This document shows positions 26,163 through 35,864 of a stretch of DNA of 64,000 nt, piece after piece. Origin of the DNA: a bacterium HR33 (lineage in GTDB: Bacteria; Gemmatimonadota; Gemmatimonadetes; Gemmatimonadales; GWC2-71-9); NCBI GenBank assembly GCA_002923375.1, contig BEIJ01000001.1:124001-188000 (forward strand). The letters run 5' to 3'. The position numbers were made by a program, and so were the translations under genes. Each line of letters starts with the position of its first letter. Position 1 is the first letter of the stretch. The notes beneath the pieces were generated by a model that saw only the letters and a list, made by a program, of their open reading frames with translations, did no database searches and was not told where the DNA came from.

Positions 26163-29100
26163 CTAGCCCGGTAGCTCCAGCTTGACGACCGTCCCCTTGC
26201 CCAGCTCGCTTTCCACCTCGATCGTCCCGCCCCACGAACGCACCAGCCTGCGGCAGATCGCAAGCCCCAAGCCGGTCCCACTGGTCGTAGTCGAAAACTG
26301 AGGCTCGAAAATGCGAGGCAAATCCTCGGGCGCGATCCCGCAGCCGTCGTCCCTCACCCGCAAGCAAGCTCCGCCGCCCGCACGCTGCTCGATCTCCACT
26401 ACAATCTCGCCGGCGCCGGCGTTGCGCGAGTTTTCCACCAGATTGAGCACCACTTCCTTCAGCTCGTCCCGGCGCGTCACCGCGAACACACTCCCCGGCG
26501 CCGACACCCGAACCCTCGCACCGCCGAGAGCGTACAACTGCACCGCCTCGCGGACTATTTCCACGATGTCTTGCCGCTCCAAGGGTCCCGCCTCCGCCGG
26601 CGGAGCGCCAAAGCGCGAAAATGCGCGGGCTATCGCATCGAGCCTCTCGATCTCCGCCAGGATCTGCCCCGCGGTTTTCTCCAACGTGGCTCCGAAATCG
26701 CGCCTTCGATCCCGATACGCGCGCTCCAAGTGCTGGACGCCCAGCCTGATCGGAGTGAGCGGGTTCTTGATCTCATGGGCTATCTGCCGCGCGAGCTCGC
26801 CCCATGCGAGCACCCTGACCGCATGGGTGAGCTCGGTAGTGTCGTCCAAGGCGACCACACAACCGGAGCGATCCCCCAAACTCGCCACCAGCGCGCGAAT
26901 CCTGCGCTCGCCGACAACCAACTCATGAGCCTCCGGCTCCTCCTTGCCGCGGCGCAAGAACTCGGCTACCCGCCACCAGAGCTCGCGCCACCGCGGCCCC
27001 GTACGGTCGCTAATCGAAGCACCTTCGGGTAACACCACGCCCAACAACTCCTCCGCCCGAGGATTGGCCAAGGTCACCCTCATATCCGCATCCAAGGCCA
27101 CCACTCCGGTGGCCACACTGCGCAACACCGCCGCGGTCCTCTGGCGCGCCGCCTCCAGCGCGGCCTGACCGGCGCGCACATCCTCCGCCATCCGCTCCAA
27201 ACCCTCCACCACCGGCACGAATTCCACAGGAACCTCCGGGCCCAAAACCGGCATCGATACCCCACGCCCTATCGCTTCCGCCGCACCGCGCAGCGCATGA
27301 ACCGGACGCGCCAGCCACCGGGCCGCAAGCCCCGCAAGCCAAACAGCCAAACCCAAACCCGCCGCCGTCGCCAAAACCAACGAGTAAGCCAAATCCTCCA
27401 GCTCCCTCACCAGCTCCACATCGTCCACCAAGCGCGGCGCCGCCATAACCGCAGCCCCACCTGCTGCCATCCCCAGCTTGCGATAACCCACCAGCGTACG
27501 CCGTCCGGCAATCGCACTCCGCTCCGCCGCCTCGAGCTCGTCTTCCAAGAACAGACTCCGATAAACCGGAAACGGCATGAAAAGATCCAACAAACCCAGT
27601 TGCTCCAACACGGGCACACTCGATCCGGCCAACAACCCCCCACGGTACAGCACCAAGTCGGCGCCGTGACGAAGAGCCAGCTCTCCCAGCTGTGCGGGCG
27701 CTCTAGGATCCAGCGCGTGCAGATTGCCCCACGCCGCAGCGGCATCCCTCAGCGTCTGCCGCGCCAACAGGCGCGCCGAACGCTCGGCCTCCGACTCCAG
27801 CCGCGCCGCACTCCAGACCGCAAAACCCACCGTGGGAATCACGAAAAACGCCGCCAGCGCCACGGTGAGCCTCGCCCTATAAGAACGCGGCCGTCCGATG
27901 CGACCGAACATCGCCTTCAGATCCGCACTCCTCGCCAGTAACTCGCCGCACAACCACAACAAAGCAACGAGCAAGACATCCAGCAGACCCGCCAAGGTAC
28001 CCCGAACCAAGAGTTGCACCGGATTCCCCAGCCCCACACGCATGTGCAGATGGCGAGAACCGCCCGGCAGCTCCAGCACGCGGTCCCCCCGTACCTCCCA
28101 CCCATACCGCCTCCAGCGCCCAATCTCCTCACCGGCTTCTCCCGCGAACGGCTCGCCAATGGCGAACTCATAGGGCTGAGCTGACACCTGCTCGCCTCTC
28201 AAGAAGCGAGCCAACCGCACCGCCGGAACGGCCCGGCTCAAAGGCCCCAAACCCACCGTCACCACGGAACCGTCCGGATAAGGCACCGAAAGCACGTAGT
28301 GAACCCCGGGAACGCGATTGACCGCGTCTACCGAAAATTGCTCTTCATCCCGCGCTGCTCGAGCTATGGCGGCCAGCAGCGGCGCCGGAAGATCGAGCTC
28401 CGCCAGTTCGAGCCTCGCCTCGGGCTCGCCCGAAGCGCTCCAAGTCACCAACACCGCCGGATAACCGTCTCGCGCCAGTTGAGTTCTCTGCCACGCGCGA
28501 TACAGCGCGGCCGCACTGCGGGGTACCGGTTGCTCCCCCAACGACGCAGCGAAATGTTCCAAAAGACCCGCTGCCACCGGATCCGGTGCGGTACCTAAAC
28601 GCTCGGCGTCGCGACTGGCCAACATCAGCCGCCCTTCCACCGCAGCCGACCAGGTAAACAGCGCCGCGGCCACCCCGGAAACCCACGCCGCCACCACGGC
28701 AAGCCGCAGCCTTGTACCCGATCCGACAACCAGCACGAAAGCGGGAACCCAGAGCGCCAGATACCACAGCGGCCACGGGCGACCCGGCCGCCATAACAAA
28801 AGCCCCACAATCGCGAGCGCGGAGGCCCAGAAAATCGCCGCCAGAGCACCCTTGCCGGACGCCTGATTCCGAGCAGAGCCGGCCAGGGCCGCGGCGACAA
28901 AAAGCAGCGCGGCCGTAGGGATCGCAACCGCGGTCTGCCAGGCCACCCAGAGCCCAACCGACACTCCTCCGGCCGGAGGGGTGATCCCTCTCACCAGCGC
29001 CGCAAGCCAAAACACCGCAACGGCAGCAATCGACCAACCGGCTAGCCTAAACAACGTTCCGAGACGGAGCCCGAAATCCCACAAGCCAACAGCGAACACC

Positions 29101-30164
29101 ACAGCGAGCGCTCCGCTGGCTAGCAGCGCTCCGGCCGAGCTCCCGAACGGCCCCAACGCCTCCCAGTAGTACCAGGCGGGAGAGAACGCCGCCTCCAAAC
29201 CGATCGCCTCGCCCGCGCGGGTGAATAGCAACAGGAGGCCGAGACCGGCAACTGCTGCGTAGCGAACGGGACGCGTCGCGGTAGCCGCCAAGAGGCCAAG
29301 AAGCACCACCGTCCAAAGAGACACCCACCCGGAGCCCGACTCCAGCAAGCTCATCTTGCGCTGGCCCTGAGTTGGGGGCACAACCCGCACGCTGAAGAGC
29401 GTATCCGGGGCTATCCCTGCGGGGCGGCACGAGGGTATGCAATAGTCGAACACATCGGTGGACGCCGCCGCTCCTCCTCCAGGAGGCAGAAACTCCAAAC
29501 CCACCCCGGTAGCGCGCACGAAGCGAGCCGCAAGGCTGCCGTCCCGATCGGGAACCGCGCTGTCGGCGGCAAGCAATACTTCTCCTACGGCTATCCGCCC
29601 CTCGGACTGGCGCCGCGCGCGGAGTACCGCATAGAATGGGGTGATGGCGGCGAAGAGTTCCCGGGTTCTGAGGTCCGGCGATATCCTGTGCCGGCCCGCC
29701 CAGCTAAGCGGCTCTCCCCGGAGATCGAAGACGGCCACACCATGCTCCGGCTGGTCGTCCCGGAGCAACCGTTCAAGCTTCCTGAAGGATGCGGGAGATC
29801 CGTCGCTCGCCTCGAGGACCGCGCGCTCGGCCAAAGAACGGGCCAAGGCCACGGCGCCGCTCAGCTGGCGATCCAATTCGACGCGGGCTTGCTCGATCAG
29901 CTCTTCACGGACCGCAAGCCAGTCGGACTCGACCTTGCGCACGCCGGCAGCTGTAGTCAGGGCCACCCAACCGGCTGCGGCAGCCACCGCCAGAGAGGGG
30001 ATCGCCCTCCAAGTGCGCCTGCGGGCCGTCCATAGTCCGGCCCAGACCGAAAGGGCCAGACCGGCTGCCGCGAGCCAGACCGAGGGTCGCCCCAGCCAGA
30101 ACCCCAAGATCAGGGCAGCGACAACCAGAGGTGTGTCCCAGTGAGCCAGCCTGCCGTTTCTCAA
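26163..30164 (-). CDS. Very large multi-membrane-segment sensor histidine kinase (NtrY-like C-terminus)
   Basis: 1333 residues, about twice the usual length. The N-terminal two thirds hold roughly 12 or more membrane segments with two soluble extracytoplasmic portions. There follow a HAMP-like segment, a PAS domain ([11 protein letters not shown]), HisKA with [13 protein letters not shown], and a HATPase ending in G-T-G-L-G-L-A-I. These resemble NtrY kinases. The start is TTG 30164 with AAAGGGG 6 bases upstream, and it overlaps the divergent gene at 30141. msrPQ lie downstream on the same strand. No response regulator is adjacent. Confidence 0.85.
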   Translation of the reverse strand: MRNGRLAHWDTPLVVAALILGFWLGRPSVWLAAAGLALSVWAGLWTARRRTWRAIPSLAVAAAAGWVALTTAAGVRKVESDWLAVREELIEQARVELDRQLSGAVALARSLAERAVLEASDGSPASFRKLERLLRDDQPEHGVAVFDLRGEPLSWAGRHRISPDLRTRELFAAITPFYAVLRARRQSEGRIAVGEVLLAADSAVPDRDGSLAARFVRATGVGLEFLPPGGGAAASTDVFDYCIPSCRPAGIAPDTLFSVRVVPPTQGQRKMSLLESGSGWVSLWTVVLLGLLAATATRPVRYAAVAGLGLLLLFTRAGEAIGLEAAFSPAWYYWEALGPFGSSAGALLASGALAVVFAVGLWDFGLRLGTLFRLAGWSIAAVAVFWLAALVRGITPPAGGVSVGLWVAWQTAVAIPTAALLFVAAALAGSARNQASGKGALAAIFWASALAIVGLLLWRPGRPWPLWYLALWVPAFVLVVGSGTRLRLAVVAAWVSGVAAALFTWSAAVEGRLMLASRDAERLGTAPDPVAAGLLEHFAASLGEQPVPRSAAALYRAWQRTQLARDGYPAVLVTWSASGEPEARLELAELDLPAPLLAAIARAARDEEQFSVDAVNRVPGVHYVLSVPYPDGSVVTVGLGPLSRAVPAVRLARFLRGEQVSAQPYEFAIGEPFAGEAGEEIGRWRRYGWEVRGDRVLELPGGSRHLHMRVGLGNPVQLLVRGTLAGLLDVLLVALLWLCGELLARSADLKAMFGRIGRPRSYRARLTVALAAFFVIPTVGFAVWSAARLESEAERSARLLARQTLRDAAAAWGNLHALDPRAPAQLGELALRHGADLVLYRGGLLAGSSVPVLEQLGLLDLFMPFPVYRSLFLEDELEAAERSAIAGRRTLVGYRKLGMAAGGAAVMAAPRLVDDVELVRELEDLAYSLVLATAAGLGLAVWLAGLAARWLARPVHALRGAAEAIGRGVSMPVLGPEVPVEFVPVVEGLERMAEDVRAGQAALEAARQRTAAVLRSVATGVVALDADMRVTLANPRAEELLGVVLPEGASISDRTGPRWRELWWRVAEFLRRGKEEPEAHELVVGERRIRALVASLGDRSGCVVALDDTTELTHAVRVLAWGELARQIAHEIKNPLTPIRLGVQHLERAYRDRRRDFGATLEKTAGQILAEIERLDAIARAFSRFGAPPAEAGPLERQDIVEIVREAVQLYALGGARVRVSAPGSVFAVTRRDELKEVVLNLVENSRNAGAGEIVVEIEQRAGGGACLRVRDDGCGIAPEDLPRIFEPQFSTTTSGTGLGLAICRRLVRSWGGTIEVESELGKGTVVKLELPG

Positions 30165-30869
30165 CGCTCGCCCCTTTCGATCAAGTATCTACGACCCGAC
30201 GAGGTACGCCTCCACCTCTCCAGGGATCCTCGTCTGATCGTACCTGTCGGCACTACCGAGCACCACGGACCGCACCTGCCGCTGGGCTGCGACACCATCA
30301 TAGTGGAGCGTTTAGCCGACGACCTTTCGGCCGAGTTCCAGGTACTCCGCGCACCTACTATAGAGTACGGCGTCAACGCCGCAACACCGGAGCACTACCC
30401 CGGCAGTGCGGGAGTCCGCCGCAAGACATTGCACCGGCTGCTCAACGATCTGGTGGGAGCCTGGGAAGCGAGCGGCGTGGAGGAGTTCATCATCCTTACC
30501 GCCCACGGACAGGATCCCCACCAGGAGGCGCTGAGCACGCTGAGGACGCGCAAGGCTCGGGTCCGCACGGTGGACGTCTTTTCTATTTACCCCGAAGGGG
30601 ACGAACCGATGGAGGTTCCGGTACACGGGGGAGCACTCGATACGTCGCTCCTGATGTACCTTCAAGGCGATCTGGTCGCACTGGAGCGCGCGCAGGACTA
30701 CCTTCCGTCGAGGCGGATAGCCAGGCGGTATTTCAGCGGCCGGCGGGGTGCGATTCCCAAAGATAGCCCCGGCTCTCTGGGACGCCCCAGCCAGGCGACC
30801 GCCGAGAGAGGAAGGCAATTGTACCGCTTCATTTACGGCAAGATTGCAGCGGCACTCTTCTCCAGCTGA
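30141..30869 (+). CDS. Creatininase-family amidohydrolase
   Basis: 242 residues. [17 protein letters not shown] is the creatininase metal motif, T-A-H-G-Q-D stands in for the usual N-G-H-G-G-N, and V-H-G-G-A-L-D-T-S for the usual H-A-G-E-x-E-T-S. The second and third motifs depart from the norm, so the substrate may differ from creatinine or FAPy. The GTG start has AGAGGTG 7 bases upstream. Its first 24 bases overlap the head of the sensor kinase on the other strand. Confidence 0.75.
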   Translation: MSQPAVSQRSPLSIKYLRPDEVRLHLSRDPRLIVPVGTTEHHGPHLPLGCDTIIVERLADDLSAEFQVLRAPTIEYGVNAATPEHYPGSAGVRRKTLHRLLNDLVGAWEASGVEEFIILTAHGQDPHQEALSTLRTRKARVRTVDVFSIYPEGDEPMEVPVHGGALDTSLLMYLQGDLVALERAQDYLPSRRIARRYFSGRRGAIPKDSPGSLGRPSQATAERGRQLYRFIYGKIAAALFSS

Positions 30870-30885
30870 AGGGGACTGCAGGAGG

Positions 30886-31623
30886 ATGAAGCCGGCGATG
30901 GTGGCGAAGACAGGCGGAGGAGCCAGCAGCGGCGCGGTCGCTGCGGCGGTGTTGGCGATCGCCTGGGGTATGATTGCCGGAGGGAGTTACGGAAGCCGTA
31001 ACGAGCCGCAGGTGTTGGACTCGGGACGGTTTACCATTTTGAGAGGGGGCGAGATCATCGGCTCGGAGGAATTCAGCTTGCGCCGGGGCCGGGCTTCGGG
31101 AGGAGAGGGCTTTACCTTGGCGACCACCGCCAGCTACCCGCCCCGGGGAGGGGGAATTGCACTTTCTCCCGTGGTCGAACTGGGTCCCGACTCGCTGCCG
31201 GTTTTGGTGCAGTTCGACGTTTTCGGCGACGGGCAGCGCCGTATCTACGCGCGGTTTGGCCAGAGGCGGCTTACCCTCCGGATCGTGAGACCGGGAGGGG
31301 AGGCGGCGCGGGAGTACCCTTCGTCGGGCCGGAACTGGGTGGCTGACGACTCGGTCTTCGGTCTCTACGCTCTACCGCCGAAGCGGGCTCCGGGACCGGT
31401 CCAGCTGTTCAATCCTCGCACCGAGCGGAGGGTGGCCGGCCGCCTAACCGACCGGGGAACCGGCCGCGTGCTGGTGGGCGGCGTAGCGCACACTCTCCAA
31501 CATCTGGTGTTGGAAACCGAAAACGGTCTCCGTCATCTGTGGTTCGACAGCTCGGGCAGGCTTATGAAAGTGGAGATACCGGCCGCCGGTCTTACGGCGG
31601 AGCGGGTAGAGGGAGTCCGCTGA
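30886..31623 (+). CDS. Exported protein of unknown family
   Basis: 245 residues from ATG 30886; AGGAGG directly precedes it, so ATG 30898 (12 bases after AGGAGG) is an equal candidate. An N-terminal signal-like segment is followed by F-T-I-L-R-G-G-E-I-I-G-S-E-E-F and mixed beta strands. I recognise no catalytic motif. The overall look recalls periplasmic beta-sheet proteins of the DUF3108/DUF6134 type, but this is uncertain. It follows the creatininase-like gene by 16 bases. Confidence 0.6.
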   Translation: MKPAMVAKTGGGASSGAVAAAVLAIAWGMIAGGSYGSRNEPQVLDSGRFTILRGGEIIGSEEFSLRRGRASGGEGFTLATTASYPPRGGGIALSPVVELGPDSLPVLVQFDVFGDGQRRIYARFGQRRLTLRIVRPGGEAAREYPSSGRNWVADDSVFGLYALPPKRAPGPVQLFNPRTERRVAGRLTDRGTGRVLVGGVAHTLQHLVLETENGLRHLWFDSSGRLMKVEIPAAGLTAERVEGVR

Positions 31624-31740
31624 TCCTGCAAAATTACCATTTCGATCGCCAAAGATTCGGTGGTGCATTCAAGCGATTTCTCCTATACGTTCTTCGTCTG
31701 GTAGCCCGCCCCGCGGGGAATAGGGGCAATGCGGTGAAAC

Positions 31741-31781
31741 TGTGAAACCGCGGTTTTCGTACTGTGGAACGGCGGTTCCAC
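31741..31781. promoter_or_regulatory. Tandem palindromic operator upstream of the TolC-type efflux operon
   Basis: Two related 16-bp sites, 31741-31756 and 31763-31778, share TGTG(A/G)AAC(C/G)GCGGTT and lie 22 bp apart, two helical turns. The first contains the perfect palindrome AAACCGCGGTTT (31745-31756), and the second region forms GTGGAAC-4-GTTCCAC (31764-31781). Their position just before the start codon at 31805 fits a repressor site. Confidence 0.5.
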
Positions 31782-31804
31782 CCAACCCGAGTAGAAGGAA
31801 GCCT

Positions 31805-33304
31805 ATGAGTTACACCAGAACCATTGCGTCGCTTGTTCTGCTCTCGCTTTCGTTTTTTAGGGCCGAGGCTCAACGCGGTCCTTTGCCGAGCGTCCCCCAG
31901 TCGCTGAGCCTGGAGGACGCCATTGAACTGGCCCGCCAATACAGTCCGGTTTACCGGCAGGCGTTGAATGACCGCGGTCCCGCCGCTTGGGGGGTGCGGA
32001 ACGCTTTCGCATCTACGTTTCTGCCGAGTCTCAACGCCAGCGGCGGTCTGGCGTATACCGGCTCTGGGTCCCAGACTTTCTTGGCGGAGGAGTTCGTGCA
32101 ACCCTCCTCCACCATCGGCTCGAGTTATTCGTTCGGTTTGTCTTGGCAACTCTCGGGTGAGACCCTTTCGCAGCCCGGATTGGCGCGGGCCCAGCTTGCC
32201 GCCACGGACGCCACCATTGCGGGAGCGCTGATGGAGCTGCGCGCTGCGGTGGTGGCACAGTATCTCACCGCGCTCCAGGCGGTGGCCCGAGTGGAGCTAG
32301 CCGAGCTTCAGTTGAGGCGCGCCGAAGAGCTGCTGCGCCTGGCCCGGGCCAGGCAGGAGGTGGGGCAGACCACGATCTTGGATGTGCGCCAAGCCGAGGT
32401 TGCCAGGGGAAGCGCAGAGGTGGCGCTGTTGCAGGCGAGGCAGGCGGTGACGGTGGAGAAGTTGCGTTTGTTCCAACAGATGGGGGTAACGGCTCCGGAG
32501 GATCCGGCGATGGTGACCCTGTCGGACACCTTCCCCGTGATCGAGCCGCGCTGGACGTTGAGCGAACTCATGGCGCTGGCCGAGGAGAACAACCCCAACT
32601 TAAGAGCTCTGAGGGCCCAGGAGTCGGCGGCGCGCTGGGGGGAGCGGGCGGCCAAGTCGTCCTGGCTGCCTACCCTTTCCTTCTCCGCAGGCTGGGCCGG
32701 TTTCACCCAGCAGTTTACCGACGCTACTTTCCTAGTGACCCGGGCGAGGCAGGATCTCGAGGCGCAGCGGGAGCAGTGCGAGTTCATAAACGACAACTGG
32801 CTGAACCCGGGCAGGCCGCGGGCTCCGTGCGAGGTAATCTTTGCCTTTACCCCGGAACAAGAAGCCGAAATCCGAGCCCGCAACGAGGTCTTTCCTTTCC
32901 GCTTCACCCGCCAGCCCTTCTCCGCCCGGCTGTCGATTCAGCTTCCCTTGTTCACCCAGTTCCGGCGGCCTCTGGAAATCTCTCGGGCCTCCGCCGCGGC
33001 GGACGACGCCCGGGAGAACTTGCGAGCCCGGGAGTTGGCGGTGAGGACCGAGGTAAGCCAAGGCTACTACGCGGTGCTCACCGCCTACCGTACGATTGAG
33101 ATCCGCGAAGCCAATCGGGAAGCGGCTCAGGAGGGGTTGCGCCTGGCCACCGAACGTTACCGCGTAGGGTCGGGGACGTTTTTCGAGCTTTTGGACGCCC
33201 AGGTGACGGCCCAGCAGGCGGAGGCCGACTACATTACGGCAGTTTACGATTATCATCGAGCGCTGGCCTCCCTTGAGGCCGCGGTGGGCAGACCTTTGCG
33301 TTGA
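31805..33304 (+). CDS. TolC-family outer-membrane efflux protein
   Basis: 499 residues from ATG 31805 with AAGGAAG upstream. The signal peptide ends at A-E-A-Q. Two repeats of long amphipathic helices typical of the OEP family surround beta-strand segments, with the characteristic G-x-G-T-F-F-E-L-L-D-A-Q near the C-terminus. It would form the trimeric outer-membrane duct for the adaptor encoded 13 bases downstream. An internal insertion (about 300-345) contains two Cys, unusual for TolC. Confidence 0.88.
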   Translation: MSYTRTIASLVLLSLSFFRAEAQRGPLPSVPQSLSLEDAIELARQYSPVYRQALNDRGPAAWGVRNAFASTFLPSLNASGGLAYTGSGSQTFLAEEFVQPSSTIGSSYSFGLSWQLSGETLSQPGLARAQLAATDATIAGALMELRAAVVAQYLTALQAVARVELAELQLRRAEELLRLARARQEVGQTTILDVRQAEVARGSAEVALLQARQAVTVEKLRLFQQMGVTAPEDPAMVTLSDTFPVIEPRWTLSELMALAEENNPNLRALRAQESAARWGERAAKSSWLPTLSFSAGWAGFTQQFTDATFLVTRARQDLEAQREQCEFINDNWLNPGRPRAPCEVIFAFTPEQEAEIRARNEVFPFRFTRQPFSARLSIQLPLFTQFRRPLEISRASAAADDARENLRARELAVRTEVSQGYYAVLTAYRTIEIREANREAAQEGLRLATERYRVGSGTFFELLDAQVTAQQAEADYITAVYDYHRALASLEAAVGRPLR

Positions 33305-33317
33305 GGCGAGGAGCGAG

Positions 33318-34586
33318 ATGTCCGGAAGAAAGAAGCTGGCAATAGGAGGAGGGATAGCGCTGGTTTTCGTAGCCGCCGTGGGACTGAGCACGGCGGCGCG
33401 AAGAGATCGGGGCGTGGAGGTTAGGCTCGAGGAGGTCAAGCGCAGGTTCCTGGTGGCGACCGTCACCGCCAGCGGGCAGATCGCCCCCCAGCGGGCGGTG
33501 GATATCAGCGCCGATATCACAGGCAGAATCGTCCAGATCCCGGTCAAGGAAGGGGATTGGGTTAAGAAGGGCGATCTTCTCGTGAGGATCGACCCTTCAC
33601 AGTACGAGGCAGCGGTGGCGCGGGCACAAGCTCAGCTGTCTTCTGCAGAAGCCTCGGCCTTACAGGCCCGGGCCAACCGGGATCAGGCAAAGCGGGCTTT
33701 GGATCGAGCGCTCGCCCTCAGGCAAACCGATCCCAATCTGGTGTCCGACGAGCAGTTGGAGCAGGCCCAAACATCTTACGAAGTGGCTCAGGCGCTGGCC
33801 GTGTCGGCGGAGCACCAGGTCGAGCAGGCGCGGGCGGCGCTCAGGGAGGCTCGGGACCAACTGGCCAAAACCGTTCTGCGCTCGCCCATAGACGGACAGG
33901 TGACCCGGGTTGCCGTGGAGGAAGGAGAAGTAGCGGTTCCCAGCACTTTCTCCCGGGAAACCGGTCTGCTGATGACCGTGAGCGATCTCTCGGTAATCCA
34001 GGTCAAGGTGCAGGTGGACGAGACCGACGTCGTGCGGATCCATCTGGGCGACTCCGCGGAAGTCACCATAGATGCTTTCCCGGACACCACTTTTTCCGGC
34101 AGGGTGACCAAGATCGCCCAAAGTGCCGTACGGTCGGCGGCGAGCCCGGCGGGACAGACGGCCACAGATCGTGCAGTTGACTACGACGTGGAAATAACCC
34201 TGGACAATCCGCCGCCGGACATCCGGCCCGATCTTTCGGCGACGGCCAAGATCATAACGGCTATCCGGGACAGTGCCTTGAGCATTCCCATCATCGCCCT
34301 CACGGTAAGAGAGCACAACCCGATCTCCACCGAGAACGCTCCTCGGGATACCATCCGCGTCCGGCGGGAGACAGAAGGCGTTTTCGTAGTTCGGGGAGGC
34401 ATCGCCACCTTCCAGCCGGTCAGGGTGGGGATAGCGGGAGAAGAGTACTTCGAGGTTTTGAGCGGCCTTTCGGAGGGGGACACCATCGTGGCCGGGCCGT
34501 ATCAGACGGTTCGCGATCTCAAGGACAGCACCCGGGTCAAGCCGATGCGCTCCGTGCAGCAAGCTTCCGGAACTGTGCGGCAGTAG
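33318..34586 (+). CDS. MacA/HlyD-type periplasmic adaptor
   Basis: 422 residues from ATG 33318 with GAGGAGCG upstream. An N-terminal membrane anchor (7-24), a biotinyl-lipoyl half (V-K-E-G-D-W-V-K-K-G-D-L-L), a helical hairpin, the second half S-P-I-D-G-Q-V-T-R-V, and a C-terminal beta domain. Adaptors of this kind connect inner-membrane MacB-type transporters to TolC. The normal next gene, an ABC ATPase, is absent; 33 bases later the first permease begins. Confidence 0.9.
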   Translation: MSGRKKLAIGGGIALVFVAAVGLSTAARRDRGVEVRLEEVKRRFLVATVTASGQIAPQRAVDISADITGRIVQIPVKEGDWVKKGDLLVRIDPSQYEAAVARAQAQLSSAEASALQARANRDQAKRALDRALALRQTDPNLVSDEQLEQAQTSYEVAQALAVSAEHQVEQARAALREARDQLAKTVLRSPIDGQVTRVAVEEGEVAVPSTFSRETGLLMTVSDLSVIQVKVQVDETDVVRIHLGDSAEVTIDAFPDTTFSGRVTKIAQSAVRSAASPAGQTATDRAVDYDVEITLDNPPPDIRPDLSATAKIITAIRDSALSIPIIALTVREHNPISTENAPRDTIRVRRETEGVFVVRGGIATFQPVRVGIAGEEYFEVLSGLSEGDTIVAGPYQTVRDLKDSTRVKPMRSVQQASGTVRQ

Positions 34587-34619
34587 GCCGGCAGAGACCG
34601 CATAGGGCGATCGGGCGTC

Positions 34620-35864
34620 ATGGCGTTCTTCGAGGCTGTGCGGCTCGCTCTTCAGATGATCTGGGCGCAGAAGATGAAGAGCGCCTTTGCCCTGATCGGC
34701 GTGTTCATTGGAGTGACGTTCCTCATCGCCGTGGTCTCGGTGGTGGAAGGGATGAACCGCTACATGACCGAGCGCTTCGCCGGCACGGTGCTGGGGATCA
34801 ACACTTTCAGGCTGCGGAGATTCCCCGACTTCGAGGTAGGGAACGTCACTGCGGAGACGTGGCGCAGTTGGATCCGGCGGCCGTGGATCACCTACGAAGA
34901 CGCCGAGGCGGTGGTGGCCGGGATTACGGTCCCTGTCCTCACTGCTTGGGAGTCCGAAGGCAGCGCCGATGTGGAGCATCGGGGCAGGCGAATTACCGGG
35001 GTCAGAATCATAGGTGCCACGGAGAGATACTTCGACATCAAGAGCTATGTGATCGAGCAGGGGCGGGCCTTCAGCGCTCAGGAAGCCCGTACCGGGCAGC
35101 CGGTGGCCGTGCTCGGGAGGGAGCTCGCCGACAGTCTCTTTCCGGGACTCGATCCCATCGGGCGCGAGATAAGGATCAGAGACTTTCCCTACCGTGTCAT
35201 AGGGGTGGTGGAACGGCAGGGTAATCTTTTCGGTTTTTCCCTGGACAAGTTCGTAGTTGCGCCGGCGCTCTCTCCGGTGAAGCGGTTCGTCGCGCCGCCG
35301 GGCACGATCGACGCCCTGGTGGTCAAGGCCTCGTCGCAGGCGGAGATGCGGGAGGCGATGATGCAGGCCGAGGCCATCATGAGGAGCCGCAGGGGACTTA
35401 GGCCCACGGAGGAAAACAACTTCACGTTGGAGGGGGCCGAAGCGGTACTGGAGTTTTGGGAGCGGATCAATCGGATCTTGCTGGCGGCTTTGCCGGGGCT
35501 GGTGAGCATCTCCCTAGTGGTGGGCGGGATCGTGATAATGAACATCATGCTGATGAGCGTGGCGGAGCGTACCCGGGAGATAGGAATTCGCAAGTCTCTG
35601 GGAGCCCGGCGGCGGGACATCATGCGGCAGTTTCTGGTGGAGTCTTCCACTCTCGCCACCATCGGCGCTGCGCTCGGCGTGGGTGCTGGCCTGGCGGGTG
35701 CGGCGGCGGTGGCGGCGGCCACTCCTCTACCCGCGAGCGTGGCTCCCTGGTCCATAGCGGTGGGCGTATTACTGGGGGCGGGCGTGGGAGTGGCCGCAGG
35801 GGTCTATCCTGCGAGCCGCGCTTCCAAGCTAGACCCGGTAGAAGCGATTCGGCACGAGACATGA
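34620..35864 (+). CDS. MacB/FtsX-type ABC permease, copy A1
   Basis: 414 residues. N-terminal membrane segment (about 20-45), a large periplasmic MacB_PCD domain, and three C-terminal segments with the FtsX pattern R-T-R-E-I-G-I-R-K-S-L-G-A-R-R. No ATPase domain. It most resembles A2 (37103-38350) and forms a coupled pair with B1 by an ATGA overlap. It presumably works with TolC and the adaptor in export or mechanotransmission but needs an ATPase from elsewhere. Confidence 0.88.
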   Translation: MAFFEAVRLALQMIWAQKMKSAFALIGVFIGVTFLIAVVSVVEGMNRYMTERFAGTVLGINTFRLRRFPDFEVGNVTAETWRSWIRRPWITYEDAEAVVAGITVPVLTAWESEGSADVEHRGRRITGVRIIGATERYFDIKSYVIEQGRAFSAQEARTGQPVAVLGRELADSLFPGLDPIGREIRIRDFPYRVIGVVERQGNLFGFSLDKFVVAPALSPVKRFVAPPGTIDALVVKASSQAEMREAMMQAEAIMRSRRGLRPTEENNFTLEGAEAVLEFWERINRILLAALPGLVSISLVVGGIVIMNIMLMSVAERTREIGIRKSLGARRRDIMRQFLVESSTLATIGAALGVGAGLAGAAAVAAATPLPASVAPWSIAVGVLLGAGVGVAAGVYPASRASKLDPVEAIRHET

